NCBI GenBank assembly: GCA_037956075.1
Contig: CP138327.1
Location: 1,240,001-1,304,000, forward strand
Source of the DNA: Catillopecten margaritatus gill symbiont
GTDB taxonomy: Bacteria > Pseudomonadota > Gammaproteobacteria > PS1 > Pseudothioglobaceae
Reading direction: 5' to 3'
Length of the DNA stretch: 64,000 nt
Shown: in pieces, positions 40,670 through 48,905 of the stretch
Position numbering within the stretch: the stretch's first letter is position 1
Layout: each line of letters starts with the position of its first letter
The notes under the pieces: generated by a model
Seen by the model: the letters and a program-made list of their open reading frames with translations, nothing else
The model's database searches: none
Told to the model about the DNA's origin: nothing
Made by a program: the position numbers and the translations under genes

Positions 40670-41751
40670 CGTATCTTAATAGATACCAAAGCAACCAAAA
40701 CTAAAACCAAAGTAATCATCCAAAAACGCACGATGATTTTTGGTTCAGACATACCTTTTTTCTCATAGTGATGATGAAGTGGCGCCATTAAGAAGATGCG
40801 TGTTTGGGTGCGTTTGTACCAAGCCACCTGAATAATAACTGACAGTGTTTCAGCAACGAAGATACCACCCATAATAAACAGCAAAATCTCTTGACGAACG
40901 ATAATAGCAATAACCGCTAAAATTGCACCCAATGCCAATGAGCCGACATCACCCATAAACACATCAGCGGGATAGGTGTTAAACCATAAGAATCCTAATC
41001 CAGCACCAATCAATGCAGCAGAAACCACAAACATTTCACTGGCAGCCGGCATAAAGGGCATGTGTAAGTATTCGGCAAAGCTGTAGTTGCCACTGATATA
41101 AGCAAAAACCGCAAGTGCGCCGAGAATTAATACAACGGGCATAATTGCCAAGCCGTCCAGTCCATCAGTTAGGTTGACCGCGTTAGAGCTACCAACAATG
41201 ACAAAATAGGAAAAAATTGCCAAACCAATTGTGCCTAAAGGTATGGATAAGTCTTTGAAGAAAGGAATAAGCAAGTCAGTGGAAATGGGTTGCTGTGAAT
41301 TGCTCACCAGCCAAATACCAATACCAATCGCGCCCAAAGACTGTGCTAAATATTTTTGTCTGGCACTTAGTCCGTCGGAAGATTTTTTCTTGATTTTTAG
41401 GTAATCATCAGTAAAACCAATTCCGCCAAAAATTAGCGCAGTAACAACAACAATCCAAAGGTAAGTATTGTGTAGGTTACCCCAAATTAACACGCTACTG
41501 ATAAAAGAGAATAGGATCAATATACCGCCCATAGTTGGCGTGCCTGCTTTAGCCAAATGCGATTCTGGTCCATCATCACGCACTACCTGTTCAATTTGGT
41601 GTCGTTGTAACCGATTGATAAAGAGACGGCCAAAAGCCAAGCTGATAAATAATGCCATCAACATCGCCAAAATTGCACGCGTGGTTAAGTATTGCAGGAC
41701 ATTGAACCCTGGGTCAAACTGGGTGAGAAAATTGAGAATTTCTAGAAACAT
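40666..41751 (-). CDS. mraY: Phospho-N-acetylmuramoyl-pentapeptide transferase
   Basis: Makes lipid I in peptidoglycan synthesis at the inner membrane. The 361-residue protein has about ten hydrophobic helices and the family motifs [14 protein letters not shown] with the paired catalytic aspartates, [13 protein letters not shown], and the histidine run in [11 protein letters not shown]. Usually mraY sits in the dcw cluster; here it is isolated with a cyclophilin gene upstream and the deaminase module downstream. Confidence 0.97.
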   Translation of the reverse strand: MFLEILNFLTQFDPGFNVLQYLTTRAILAMLMALFISLAFGRLFINRLQRHQIEQVVRDDGPESHLAKAGTPTMGGILILFSFISSVLIWGNLHNTYLWIVVVTALIFGGIGFTDDYLKIKKKSSDGLSARQKYLAQSLGAIGIGIWLVSNSQQPISTDLLIPFFKDLSIPLGTIGLAIFSYFVIVGSSNAVNLTDGLDGLAIMPVVLILGALAVFAYISGNYSFAEYLHMPFMPAASEMFVVSAALIGAGLGFLWFNTYPADVFMGDVGSLALGAILAVIAIIVRQEILLFIMGGIFVAETLSVIIQVAWYKRTQTRIFLMAPLHHHYEKKGMSEPKIIVRFWMITLVLVLVALVSIKIR

Positions 41752-41752
41752 A

Positions 41753-42742
41753 TTATTTGATTGATAGCAGCTCTAAATTAAGAATAACCAGTAAATTGTC
41801 TGCTATATCCTTGTTAAAAACTTGCATATAGCGAGCGATAATAGTGCGTTTTTCACCGACTTGCATTTCACTTACTGATTCATCAATAGCTTTTACGATT
41901 TTGTTCATTCCTACTGCAAAAGTCAACGGCTCTCCTGCCTCATGCACTTTGGTGCCATCGGCTAAATCAATGGATAAATTGATTTTTGCAATATTACCTG
42001 TGTTGGGTCTTGCACCGTTACCTTGGTGGTTAATTTGCATAAAGTAACCTGATTTTGTGGCAGTTGCTTCTTTGTAATTGGCTTTCACAAAATTGATGAG
42101 TTTTTCATATTTTTGTGTTTGCCTTGCTTTTTCTTTGTCTAAGTTTTTTTGGTTGTGCGCTTGAAATGCCTTTTCATCTGTTTGGAATTTTTTAGCTTTC
42201 TCACCCACACGAATAATCTTTAATTTACGAATAAAATCCCCTTTCTTAATGCGATTGACTATGCCCATGCCTTTGACCACATGACCGAAAACAGTGTGCT
42301 TACCATCGAGATGTACAGTGGCAGTGTGGGTGATAAAAAACTGAGAGCCGTTAGTGTTTGGACCTGCATTTGCCATGGACAAAATACCTGGTCTATCATG
42401 TGTTAAATCTGTAATTTCATCGGCAAACTTGTAACCCGGACCACCTGTGCCATTGCCTTCGGGATCGCCCCCTTGAATCATAAAGTCTTGAATGACACGA
42501 TGAAATTTCAAGCCATTGTAATAAGGTTTGCCTAGTTGCTTATTGGAAAACTTTGTTCCCTCTGCCAAACCAACAAAGTTAATCACCGTAAGCGGGGTTT
42601 TTTCGTAGGCAAGTTTAACAATGATATCACCTTGATTGGTATGCAGGTTCGCATATAATCCATCATCTAATTTTGCATGAGATTGAACGGATACAAATAA
42701 AACAAAAAGCAGAAACAAGGCGCGCACAATCATCATGGACAA
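41753..42742 (-). CDS. Periplasmic cyclophilin with C-terminal FKBP-like domain
   Basis: A 329-residue protein with a signal peptide (hydrophobic residues 5-20, cleavage likely after SHA), a cyclophilin domain (about 28-175) with [21 protein letters not shown] and NGSQFFIT, a lysine-rich linker and an FKBP-like part near the C-terminus ([26 protein letters not shown]). Two isomerase folds in one chain would act on periplasmic proteins. Three nearby ATGs make the exact start uncertain by a few residues. Confidence 0.85.
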   Translation of the reverse strand: MSMMIVRALFLLFVLFVSVQSHAKLDDGLYANLHTNQGDIIVKLAYEKTPLTVINFVGLAEGTKFSNKQLGKPYYNGLKFHRVIQDFMIQGGDPEGNGTGGPGYKFADEITDLTHDRPGILSMANAGPNTNGSQFFITHTATVHLDGKHTVFGHVVKGMGIVNRIKKGDFIRKLKIIRVGEKAKKFQTDEKAFQAHNQKNLDKEKARQTQKYEKLINFVKANYKEATATKSGYFMQINHQGNGARPNTGNIAKINLSIDLADGTKVHEAGEPLTFAVGMNKIVKAIDESVSEMQVGEKRTIIARYMQVFNKDIADNLLVILNLELLSIK

Positions 42743-42788
42743 AGTGTTTTAAATAAAGTCATTATGTTACCAAAGATACACCCGTTAA

Positions 42789-43073
<285 letters not shown>

Positions 43074-43076
43074 CAA

Positions 43077-43139
43077 TGTAAGAGGTTCAACCTCTTACAT
43101 TTCAGGCAATAAAAAGGCGGTCTGTTGACCGCCTTTTTT
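43077..43139. terminator. Two hairpins forming a bidirectional terminator
   Basis: A perfect palindrome TGTAAGAGGTT-C-AACCTCTTACA (43077-43099) is followed by GGCGGTC (43116-43122) paired with GACCGCC (43127-43133), flanked by AAAAA and TTTTTT. The second hairpin ends transcripts from both the ferredoxin gene and the convergent aminotransferase gene. Confidence 0.88.
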
Positions 43140-43154
43140 ATGGTTTAAAGAAAC

Positions 43155-44270
43155 CTATTTACCAAGTGTTTCTTTAAGTGCCGCCAAACACAGTGTAATG
43201 TTTTCTTTCCTTGAAGAATGACCCATCAAGCCAATACGCCATACCTTACCTGCATAAGCCCCCAGTCCTGCACCAATTTCTAAGTTGTAATCATTCAATA
43301 AAGTCGCACGCACTTGCGCATCGTCAGCACCTTCTGGGATGAACACAGAGTTTAACTGTGGTAAACGGTCGGCTTTATCCACCAAGAAATTAATCCCCAT
43401 TGCTTCCAAACCATCACGCAATAACGCATGATTAGTTTGATGACGCGCCCAAGAATTTTCTAAACCTTCGTCAGTGAGCATCACCAATGACTCGTGTAAA
43501 CCGTATAAAGTATTCACAGGTGCAGTATGGTGGTAAGTGCGTTTTGCACCCTCGCCCCAATAACCCATCACCAAATTCAAATCTAAAAACCAAGAAGTTA
43601 CAGGCGTTTTGCGATTGCGAACTTTAGTCAAAGCGCGTTCGTTAAAACTCACTGGCGAAATACCTGGCATCGCCGATAAACATTTTTGCGTGCCCGAATA
43701 AATCGCATCAATTTCCCATTCATCAACCCGCAACTCAGAACCACCCAATGAAGTAACCGCATCAACAATGGTAATACAGTCATTATCATGTGCAATTTTA
43801 CAAAGTGCTTTCGCATCTGAACGCGCACCTGTTGAAGTCTCAGCATGAACAAATGCCAATATTTTTGCATCAGGATTATCTTTTAACGCTTGCTCAACTT
43901 TATCCGTAGAAACTGCTGTGCCCCAGTCATCATTAACGATAATTGCCTCACCGCCAAAACGCGTTACATTTTCCTGCATACGCATTCCAAACACGCCATT
44001 AATACAAATCACAACCTTATCACCCGGCTCAACCAAATTCGCAAAACAAGTCTCCATCCCCGCAGACCCTGGTGCAGATACTGGCATCGTCAATTCATTT
44101 TCAGTCTGAAAAGCATATTTTAATGCTTCCTTAGTCTCGTCCATCATCCCTACAAAAGTAGGGTCAAGATGCCCAATGGTAGGTCGTGCCATCGCTGACA
44201 AAATTCTTGGATGCACATCAGAAGGGCCAGGGCCCATTAAAGTTCGAACTGGTGGGTTAAATGATTTCAT
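43155..44270 (-). CDS. Class V aminotransferase, alanine/serine-glyoxylate type
   Basis: PLP enzyme expected to convert glyoxylate to glycine. The 371-residue protein has the N-terminal MGPGPSDVHPRIL, APGSAGMET and VDAVTSLGG motifs and the PLP-binding Lys in GTQKCLSAMPGISP, typical of serine-glyoxylate and alanine-glyoxylate aminotransferases. With the glcD, glcE and glcF genes a few kilobases away and prk in the window, it fits photorespiratory glycolate salvage in an autotroph. Amino donor specificity is not resolved. Confidence 0.92.
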   Translation of the reverse strand: MKSFNPPVRTLMGPGPSDVHPRILSAMARPTIGHLDPTFVGMMDETKEALKYAFQTENELTMPVSAPGSAGMETCFANLVEPGDKVVICINGVFGMRMQENVTRFGGEAIIVNDDWGTAVSTDKVEQALKDNPDAKILAFVHAETSTGARSDAKALCKIAHDNDCITIVDAVTSLGGSELRVDEWEIDAIYSGTQKCLSAMPGISPVSFNERALTKVRNRKTPVTSWFLDLNLVMGYWGEGAKRTYHHTAPVNTLYGLHESLVMLTDEGLENSWARHQTNHALLRDGLEAMGINFLVDKADRLPQLNSVFIPEGADDAQVRATLLNDYNLEIGAGLGAYAGKVWRIGLMGHSSRKENITLCLAALKETLGK

Positions 44271-44351
44271 AGTATTATCGTATTTAAAATTAAATCAAAC
44301 ATTATAAATTAGTTGGGCAAAAAATTTACGCATTTTGTTTAAGTGTATTAA

Positions 44352-44514
44352 GAGACTCCTGCATTGGGTATGAATACCGCCTAAAAGCCAACTTTCATCC
44401 ATTTGATAACTTTTACAAAACCTGTATTAACCCTGCTAGGACTGGCTTTGTAAAAATTACCAACTGAATAAAATTTAACTTTTATCCGGTATCCATACCC
44501 AATGCAGGAATCTC
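44352..44514. mobile_element. MITE-like element with terminal inverted repeats and 5-bp target duplication
   Basis: The ends form a 28-base inverted repeat with two mismatches: GAGACTCCTGCATTGGGTAT... from 44352 pairs with the complement of the sequence ending at 44514. A direct repeat ATTAA flanks the element on both sides (44347-44351 and 44515-44519), as expected for a 5-bp target-site duplication. The 163-base body carries a second inverted repeat (ACTTTTACAAAACC with GGCTTTGTAAAAATT) and no open frame. It makes up about half of the 312-base gap from 44271 to 44582; the rest is AT-rich and holds the brnT promoter. Confidence 0.8.
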
Positions 44515-44582
44515 ATTAATTTTATAGTTACTCATATTTATCACAAAAGATACTTAAAATATATATATTATAATTTTGCAAT

Positions 44583-44861
44583 ATGAATGTAAATTTTAAT
44601 TGGGATAAGTCTAAAAATAAAATTTCAGTAAAAGGTAGAGGTATCTGTTTTGAAGATGTTGTGAATGCTATTTATGAAGGTAAAATATTGGATAATATTA
44701 AGCACCCAAACTCAATAAAATATCCTAATCAATTTATGTATGTGATTAGGATGATAGGCTATGTTTATGTTGTTTCATATATTAAAAAAGACAATGAAAT
44801 ATTTTTAAAAACCATTATTCCAAGCAGAAAAATGCACAAACTATACGAGGATAAATTATGA
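44583..44861 (+). CDS. BrnT-like toxin (DUF497)
   Basis: A 92-residue basic protein with the BrnT layout: FNWDKSKNKISVKGRGICFEDV near the start, a central strand region and IIPSRKMHKLYE near the end. BrnT is a RelE-fold ribonuclease toxin, and here as in brnTA the toxin gene comes first. It overlaps the antitoxin by 4 bases. A TATAAT hexamer lies at 44569-44574, only 8 bases before the ATG, so transcripts may be almost leaderless. Confidence 0.75.
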   Translation: MNVNFNWDKSKNKISVKGRGICFEDVVNAIYEGKILDNIKHPNSIKYPNQFMYVIRMIGYVYVVSYIKKDNEIFLKTIIPSRKMHKLYEDKL

Positions 44862-45130
44862 TTTTAGACGAATATGAACAAGACCTATTAGAGGCAATTG
44901 AAAGTGCGAATAGTTTTGAGCAAGTAGATAATTTTGAAGAAGAATTATTAATAGCAAAAACCGCCGCTAAAAACTATCTTAATAAAACTAAAAACATCAA
45001 TATAAGAATCGCAGAACGAGATATGTTAATGCTAAAAAGAAAAAGTGCCAAGGCAAATATCCCCTATCAAACGATACTTTCATCGTTGGTGTATCAGTTT
45101 GTGGAAGATAAAATAACTTTAAAAATATAA
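44858..45130 (+). CDS. BrnA/CopG-like antitoxin
   Basis: A 90-residue acidic protein whose C-terminal part (NINIRIAERDMLMLKRKSAKANIPYQTILSSLVYQFV) reads as a ribbon-helix-helix DNA-binding domain of the CopG antitoxin kind (COG5304). The N-terminal acidic half would hold the toxin-binding part. It is encoded right behind, and overlapping, the BrnT-like toxin, supporting a type II module. Confidence 0.8.
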   Translation: MILDEYEQDLLEAIESANSFEQVDNFEEELLIAKTAAKNYLNKTKNINIRIAERDMLMLKRKSAKANIPYQTILSSLVYQFVEDKITLKI

Positions 45131-45181
45131 CGCTTGAATGATTTGTTAGATGTTTTTAAATAATTAATGTTTGTGTCCCCT

Positions 45182-45240
45182 TATCTCCTACGACCAAACT
45201 CACCTGACGCGTTAGCGGTCAGGTGGAGTGCCTTGTTATG
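45182..45240 (-). repeat. attC-like palindrome at the end of two small genes
   Basis: On the minus strand the sequence starts near TAACAAGGC and continues into CACCTGAC (stem, 45218-45225), a nine-base loop, GTCAGGTG (45201-45208), then GAGTTTGG and GTAGGAG. That order resembles the imperfect palindrome of an integron attC site with degraded outer core sites. The stop codon of the upstream gene (TGA at 45219-45221) falls within the palindrome, as in gene cassettes. No integrase gene is in this window. Confidence 0.45.
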
Positions 45241-45686
45241 TGTTTTTTCCAAAACTCTATCACTTTATTGCACAGGTCGATTATTTCGACTCTATCTTTT
45301 CCAAAAAACAAATACTCAAACTTTGCTGGCAGTTTCGTGGGTATAGAAACTCCTTGCTTGATACTAACAAAACTACCTTTTGGCTTGCTATGCTTAGCAT
45401 GATTACAAAATAATCTAATCAATCTCAACTTGTTATCAATATTACCAAGATTGCTGGAATCTAATTCATGAAATTTCATGACGTCTTCTTTTTCATTTGC
45501 CAATTTTTTCATTGTCTCGTTAGAATCAGAGTTTCCTATCCAACTAGGGAGGCAATTTAGCGATAAAAGACAATTTGTTGCATCGTAGATATTGTAAGTT
45601 TCTTCAAACCTATCCAGCTCCGTCTCGGCTTTTATAAGCCAGTCAGCATAGCAAGATAGTGTTGGTATTTTAGAAAAATCTTTCAC
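45219..45686 (-). CDS. Hypothetical cassette protein
   Basis: About 155 residues if started at the GTG at 45686, which overlaps the TGA of the upstream gene as GTGA; an in-frame ATG at 45737 would give 172 residues but overlaps the upstream gene by 55 bases and seems less likely. The protein is helical, with a middle part rich in Asn and Leu and the segment RLIRLFCNHAKHSKPKGSF. I recognise no family. Its stop lies inside an attC-like palindrome, suggesting gene-cassette origin. Confidence 0.6.
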   Translation of the reverse strand: MKDFSKIPTLSCYADWLIKAETELDRFEETYNIYDATNCLLSLNCLPSWIGNSDSNETMKKLANEKEDVMKFHELDSSNLGNIDNKLRLIRLFCNHAKHSKPKGSFVSIKQGVSIPTKLPAKFEYLFFGKDRVEIIDLCNKVIEFWKKHITRHST

Positions 45687-45847
45687 AACAAAATTAATGC
45701 CGCAATTCCTACAGCTATTCCAATAACTATCAAACAACCAATAGCAGTGCTAAAACCAGGATTCTTCTGCCCACAGTGCGGGCAAGTTCTTGCTGTTTTA
45801 GAAACATCTTTTCCACAAGATTTACAAGCAGTGAGATTTTTACTCAT
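45683..45847 (-). CDS. Small zinc-ribbon membrane protein
   Basis: A 54-residue gene not evident at common length cut-offs. It reads MSKNLTACKSCGKDVSKTA at the start, with CKSCG (Cys8, Cys11) and CPHCG (Cys22, Cys25) making a zinc ribbon, followed by a single hydrophobic helix (about residues 34-54). Zinc ribbon plus membrane helix is a common plan for small bacterial membrane proteins that partner with larger ones. The 4-base overlap with the next gene supports expression as a pair. Confidence 0.7.
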   Translation of the reverse strand: MSKNLTACKSCGKDVSKTARTCPHCGQKNPGFSTAIGCLIVIGIAVGIAALILL

Positions 45848-46085
45848 GTTCAGACTCCGTAAGACACATAACTATTTATTAGTTACAAAATATATCAATA
45901 ACTATGTGTATCTTATTAACAATCAATATATTTGAGCAACTTTAACTAAAAATATATTTAATGTCAGTCGTTTTAAATTGAAAGCATTAAACATAACGAT
46001 AAAACCACAATTTTTAAATTGCAATTTTAATAGTTTATTATACTGAAAATTTCAAATTATAACAACAACAGAAAATTGCCTTGGT

Positions 46086-46109
46086 TATAATATATCTACA
46101 TTGTAGATA
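46086..46109 (+). promoter_or_regulatory. -10 box and operator palindrome of mazEF
   Basis: TATAAT (46086-46091) is followed at once by the perfect palindrome TATCTACA-T-TGTAGATA (46093-46109), 17 bases before the mazE ATG. An operator in this position would be bound by the AbrB-type antitoxin (with the toxin) to repress its own operon, as in E. coli mazEF. The rest of the gap from 45848 is AT-rich with no gene seen. Confidence 0.7.
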
Positions 46110-46125
46110 CAACTAGGAAAGTATA

Positions 46126-46377
46126 ATGCGTATAGAAAGCAGGGTGCAAAAATGGGGTAATGGCTTAGCAATAAGAATGTCGGGTGCATTGAGGACGATA
46201 CCCAATCTTAAAGAGGGGGATATTCTTTCTATTGAGGTTAAAGAGGATGGGTTTAGTGCCATTAAATCTAAAAAGAAAAAATGGAGCGAGGCAGAATTAT
46301 TGTTAGGAATGGACAGCAATAATGCCCACGCTGATTTAGCCGTTGATTTACTCCCAAGTGAATATGGGGACTGTTGA
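46126..46377 (+). CDS. MazE-like AbrB-family antitoxin
   Basis: An 83-residue protein with an N-terminal swapped-hairpin domain (RVQKWGNGLAIRMS, LKEGDILSIEV) and an acidic C-terminal tail, as in MazE/ChpBI antitoxins. It should bind both the palindrome upstream and the toxin encoded behind it. Normally the toxin gene follows with a few bases or an overlap; here 181 bases with a structured repeat lie between the two genes. Confidence 0.85.
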   Translation: MRIESRVQKWGNGLAIRMSGALRTIPNLKEGDILSIEVKEDGFSAIKSKKKKWSEAELLLGMDSNNAHADLAVDLLPSEYGDC

Positions 46378-46552
46378 ATATTGAAAGCACAACTTATGAA
46401 ATACATAAAACAGCCCCTTTCTAGCGCCACACAGCAGTCCTCTAGGAGGGTTTACCCAAAAAGGCGTCAAATAGCTGGCTATTCTCCTCATTTTTGGGTA
46501 AAAAATGCACTATTTTCTGCATTCCCTAAGTCGCACTCTCAACATTCAACAG
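46371..46552. repeat. Structured hairpin repeat, family copy C, inside a mazEF operon
   Basis: The outer ends are a 14-base inverted repeat (CTGTTGAATATTGA at 46371 with TCAACATTCAACAG ending at 46552), extended by ATATGGGG/CCCCATAT outside. Inside, TACCCAAAAA (46453-46462) pairs with TTTTTGGGTA (46491-46500) around the nested AATAGC-TG-GCTATT (46470-46483). The loop is identical to that in the repeat at 17291-17479, while the stem arms differ but remain complementary. It separates mazE from mazF. Confidence 0.8.
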
Positions 46553-46558
46553 CCCCAT

Positions 46559-46894
46559 ATGAATAAATATATCCCCGATAGAGCCGATATTATTTGGCTT
46601 GATTTTGAGCCGACAAAAGGCAAAGAAATTGGCAAATATCGCCCCGCATTAATATTATCCTCTAAAGAATATGCACAAAAAACGGGGTTAATTATTTGCT
46701 CACCCATCAGCACTAGCATTCGTGGCGGTGCAACAGAAGTGCTTATTGATGGATTGGATAATCCTAGTGTTGTCGCGGCATCTATTGTCAATACGCTGAG
46801 TTACAAAAACAGAAAAGCGAAATTAATTACCAAGTCCAGTCAAAGCGTAGTTAATGAAGTTTTGGCTAGATTATTACCTTTAATGGGCGGATAA
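46559..46894 (+). CDS. MazF/PemK-like endoribonuclease toxin
   Basis: A 111-residue protein starting at the ATG at 46559 (MNKYIPDRADIIWLDFEP), the family N-terminus with the conserved GDIxWxDF-type strand and KGKEIGKYRPALILS, followed by CSPIST and the C-terminal LARLLPLMGG. MazF toxins cleave mRNA at short sites. The open frame extends upstream into the repeat but has no family match there. The split from mazE by a repeat may alter the toxin to antitoxin ratio. Confidence 0.88.
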   Translation: MNKYIPDRADIIWLDFEPTKGKEIGKYRPALILSSKEYAQKTGLIICSPISTSIRGGATEVLIDGLDNPSVVAASIVNTLSYKNRKAKLITKSSQSVVNEVLARLLPLMGG

Positions 46895-46899
46895 AACAA

Positions 46900-48330
46900 A
46901 TGAAAACCATACAACAACTACAAAAAAACCTACCTAAAAACACCGTCCTAACAGGCGAAGAAAATACTCGCCCCTTTGAGTGTGATGGGCTGAGTGTTTA
47001 TCGACAAAAGCCGTTAGCCGTGGTATTGCCTGAGAATATTGCACAAATTAAGCAAGTATTAAAAATATGCAAGGCGAATAATACGCCAGTGGTAACTCGT
47101 GGGGCGGGGACGGGTTTGGCGGGTGGGGCGATGCCGCTTGAAAAATCGGTGGTGTTGGGATTATCAAAACTCAATAAAGTCAAGTCGATTGATGCTTCAA
47201 AACGCTTGGCGGTGGTGGAGCCAGGGGTGCGGAATATTGCGATTAGTGAGGCGGTAGCGGAGTTTGGATTATATTATGCGCCTGACCCGTCGAGTCAGAT
47301 TGCTTGCACGATTGGCGGCAATGTGGCAGAAAATTCAGGCGGGGTGCATTGTTTGAAATATGGGTTGACAGTGCATAATATTGAAGCCTTGAAAATACTC
47401 ACAATTGACGGCGAGGAATTGAATTTGAGTCGTGATGATGAGGGTTTGGGGCTGTTAGCATTGATGAATGGCTCAGAGGGTTTGTTGGGGGTTGTTACTG
47501 AAATCACCGTCAAACTCACCCCGACACCCGAACTGGCACGGGTGGTAATGGCAGCCTATGACTCCGTGCGTGATTGTGCGAATGCGGTGGCGGATATTAT
47601 CAAGGCGGGGGTGATTCCTGCTGGGTTGGAAATGATGGACAGTTTTGCCATTGAAGCCGCCGAAGGCTTTGCCAATGTCGGCTACCCACTTGACGCACAG
47701 GCGTTATTGCTGTGTGAATTAGACGGCACAACCGAGCAAGTGCAAGCGGAACTTGATAGCGTTTTAAAAGTCCTATCAGGTGCCTCATCGTTGAGGGTAT
47801 CTGAGAGCGAAGAAGAGCGATTAGATTTGTGGAAAGGACGCAAATCGGCATTCCCTGCGGTGGGCAGATTATCCCCCGATTATTATTGTATGGATGGCAC
47901 CATTCCTCGCCGTCATTTGGCAGATATGTTGGAAAAAATTAACGAATTATCACAAAAATATCAACTCAGAGTCGCCAATGTTTTCCACGCAGGCGATGGC
48001 AATTTACACCCGCTTATTTTGTATGATGCGAATGTCAAAGGCGAGTTAGAAAGAACCGAAGAATTTGGCACAGAAATCTTAAAACTCAGCGTTGATATGG
48101 GCGGCACAATCACGGGTGAACATGGCGTAGGTGTGGAAAAATTAGACGCAATGTGCCACCAATTTAACCCCAAAGAATTAGCAATTTTCCACAAAATTAA
48201 AGCCGCATTTGACCCCAAATCCCTCCTCAACCCCGGCAAAGCCATCCCAGAACTCCATCGCTGTGCCGAGTTAGGGGCAATGCATGTCCATCACGGCAAA
48301 TTACCCCACCCAGAATTGGAGCGATTTTAA
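46900..48330 (+). CDS. glcD: Glycolate oxidase subunit GlcD (FAD-linked)
   Basis: Oxidises glycolate to glyoxylate together with GlcE and GlcF at the membrane. The 476-residue protein has the PCMH FAD-binding domain (VTRGAGTGLAGGAMP, CTIGGNVAENSGG) and the C-terminal FAD-oxidase part with FHAGDGNLHP and GTITGEHGVG. It follows mazF by 5 bases and overlaps glcE by one base. In an autotroph this enzyme would remove the glycolate that follows RuBisCO oxygenation. Confidence 0.95.
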   Translation: MKTIQQLQKNLPKNTVLTGEENTRPFECDGLSVYRQKPLAVVLPENIAQIKQVLKICKANNTPVVTRGAGTGLAGGAMPLEKSVVLGLSKLNKVKSIDASKRLAVVEPGVRNIAISEAVAEFGLYYAPDPSSQIACTIGGNVAENSGGVHCLKYGLTVHNIEALKILTIDGEELNLSRDDEGLGLLALMNGSEGLLGVVTEITVKLTPTPELARVVMAAYDSVRDCANAVADIIKAGVIPAGLEMMDSFAIEAAEGFANVGYPLDAQALLLCELDGTTEQVQAELDSVLKVLSGASSLRVSESEEERLDLWKGRKSAFPAVGRLSPDYYCMDGTIPRRHLADMLEKINELSQKYQLRVANVFHAGDGNLHPLILYDANVKGELERTEEFGTEILKLSVDMGGTITGEHGVGVEKLDAMCHQFNPKELAIFHKIKAAFDPKSLLNPGKAIPELHRCAELGAMHVHHGKLPHPELERF

Positions 48331-48905
48331 TGAAAAATTCAACAGACAGAATTACACAACTCCAAACCCTAGTCAAAGCATCCGAGCACTTGCACATTAA
48401 TAGCGAATGGCTTGATTATTCAGGCGTGATAGAATATTACCCCGAAGAATTAGTAATAACCGTCAAAGCCAGCACCCCCATCGGCGAAATCAAAAAACAA
48501 CTCGCACAAAACAACCAAGCCCTAACTTTTTACACCAAAAACGACAGCGATAGCATCGGCGGCGTCTATGCCAACGGCGGACAAGATATCTCCGACAGCG
48601 TTCTAGGTATAAAAATCATCGACGGCACTGGCGAATACCTAAACTTCGGCGGTCAAGTCATGAAAAATGTCGCCGGCTACGATGTCGCCCGCCTTTTAGT
48701 CGGCTCAAAAGGGCGTTTGGCAATCATCACTCAAATCAGTTTTAAAGTCTTGCCGAGTGCTTATGTGGGGAAACTATTGCCACCTGTAAAAAGTCAGGCT
48801 AATTCTGTTTTGCGTGATGAGGTTGAGCAAAGGTTAAAAACTGTTTTTGATCCTAGGAGTGTTTTAGATGACATATTTGACGATAAAATGGAGAGTATTG
48901 AATGA
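48330..48905 (+). CDS. glcE: Glycolate oxidase subunit GlcE, shortened
   Basis: The first 150 residues match GlcE well (GVIEYYPEELVITVKA, GGVYANGG, GQVMKNVAGYDVARLLVGS, SFKVLP), the FAD-binding domain. After that the protein jumps within about 20 residues to a segment EQRLKTVFDPRSVL that looks like the C-terminal end of full-length GlcE (about 350 residues). About 150 middle residues are therefore missing and the usual NPGR end is replaced by DDIFDDKMESIE. The stop overlaps the start of the HamA gene as ATGA. Whether it still works is open; related proteins of similar short length may exist. Confidence 0.8.
   Translation: MKNSTDRITQLQTLVKASEHLHINSEWLDYSGVIEYYPEELVITVKASTPIGEIKKQLAQNNQALTFYTKNDSDSIGGVYANGGQDISDSVLGIKIIDGTGEYLNFGGQVMKNVAGYDVARLLVGSKGRLAIITQISFKVLPSAYVGKLLPPVKSQANSVLRDEVEQRLKTVFDPRSVLDDIFDDKMESIE

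Noticed and set aside
44271-44582. Gap as a small RNA gene because of its strong inverted ends
   Set aside because: The 5-bp direct repeats outside the inverted ends fit a transposed element better; transcription cannot be seen from sequence.
45747-45935. 62-residue plus-strand open frame
   Set aside because: It is the reverse of the zinc-ribbon gene on the minus strand, whose CxxC pairs and helix make better sense.
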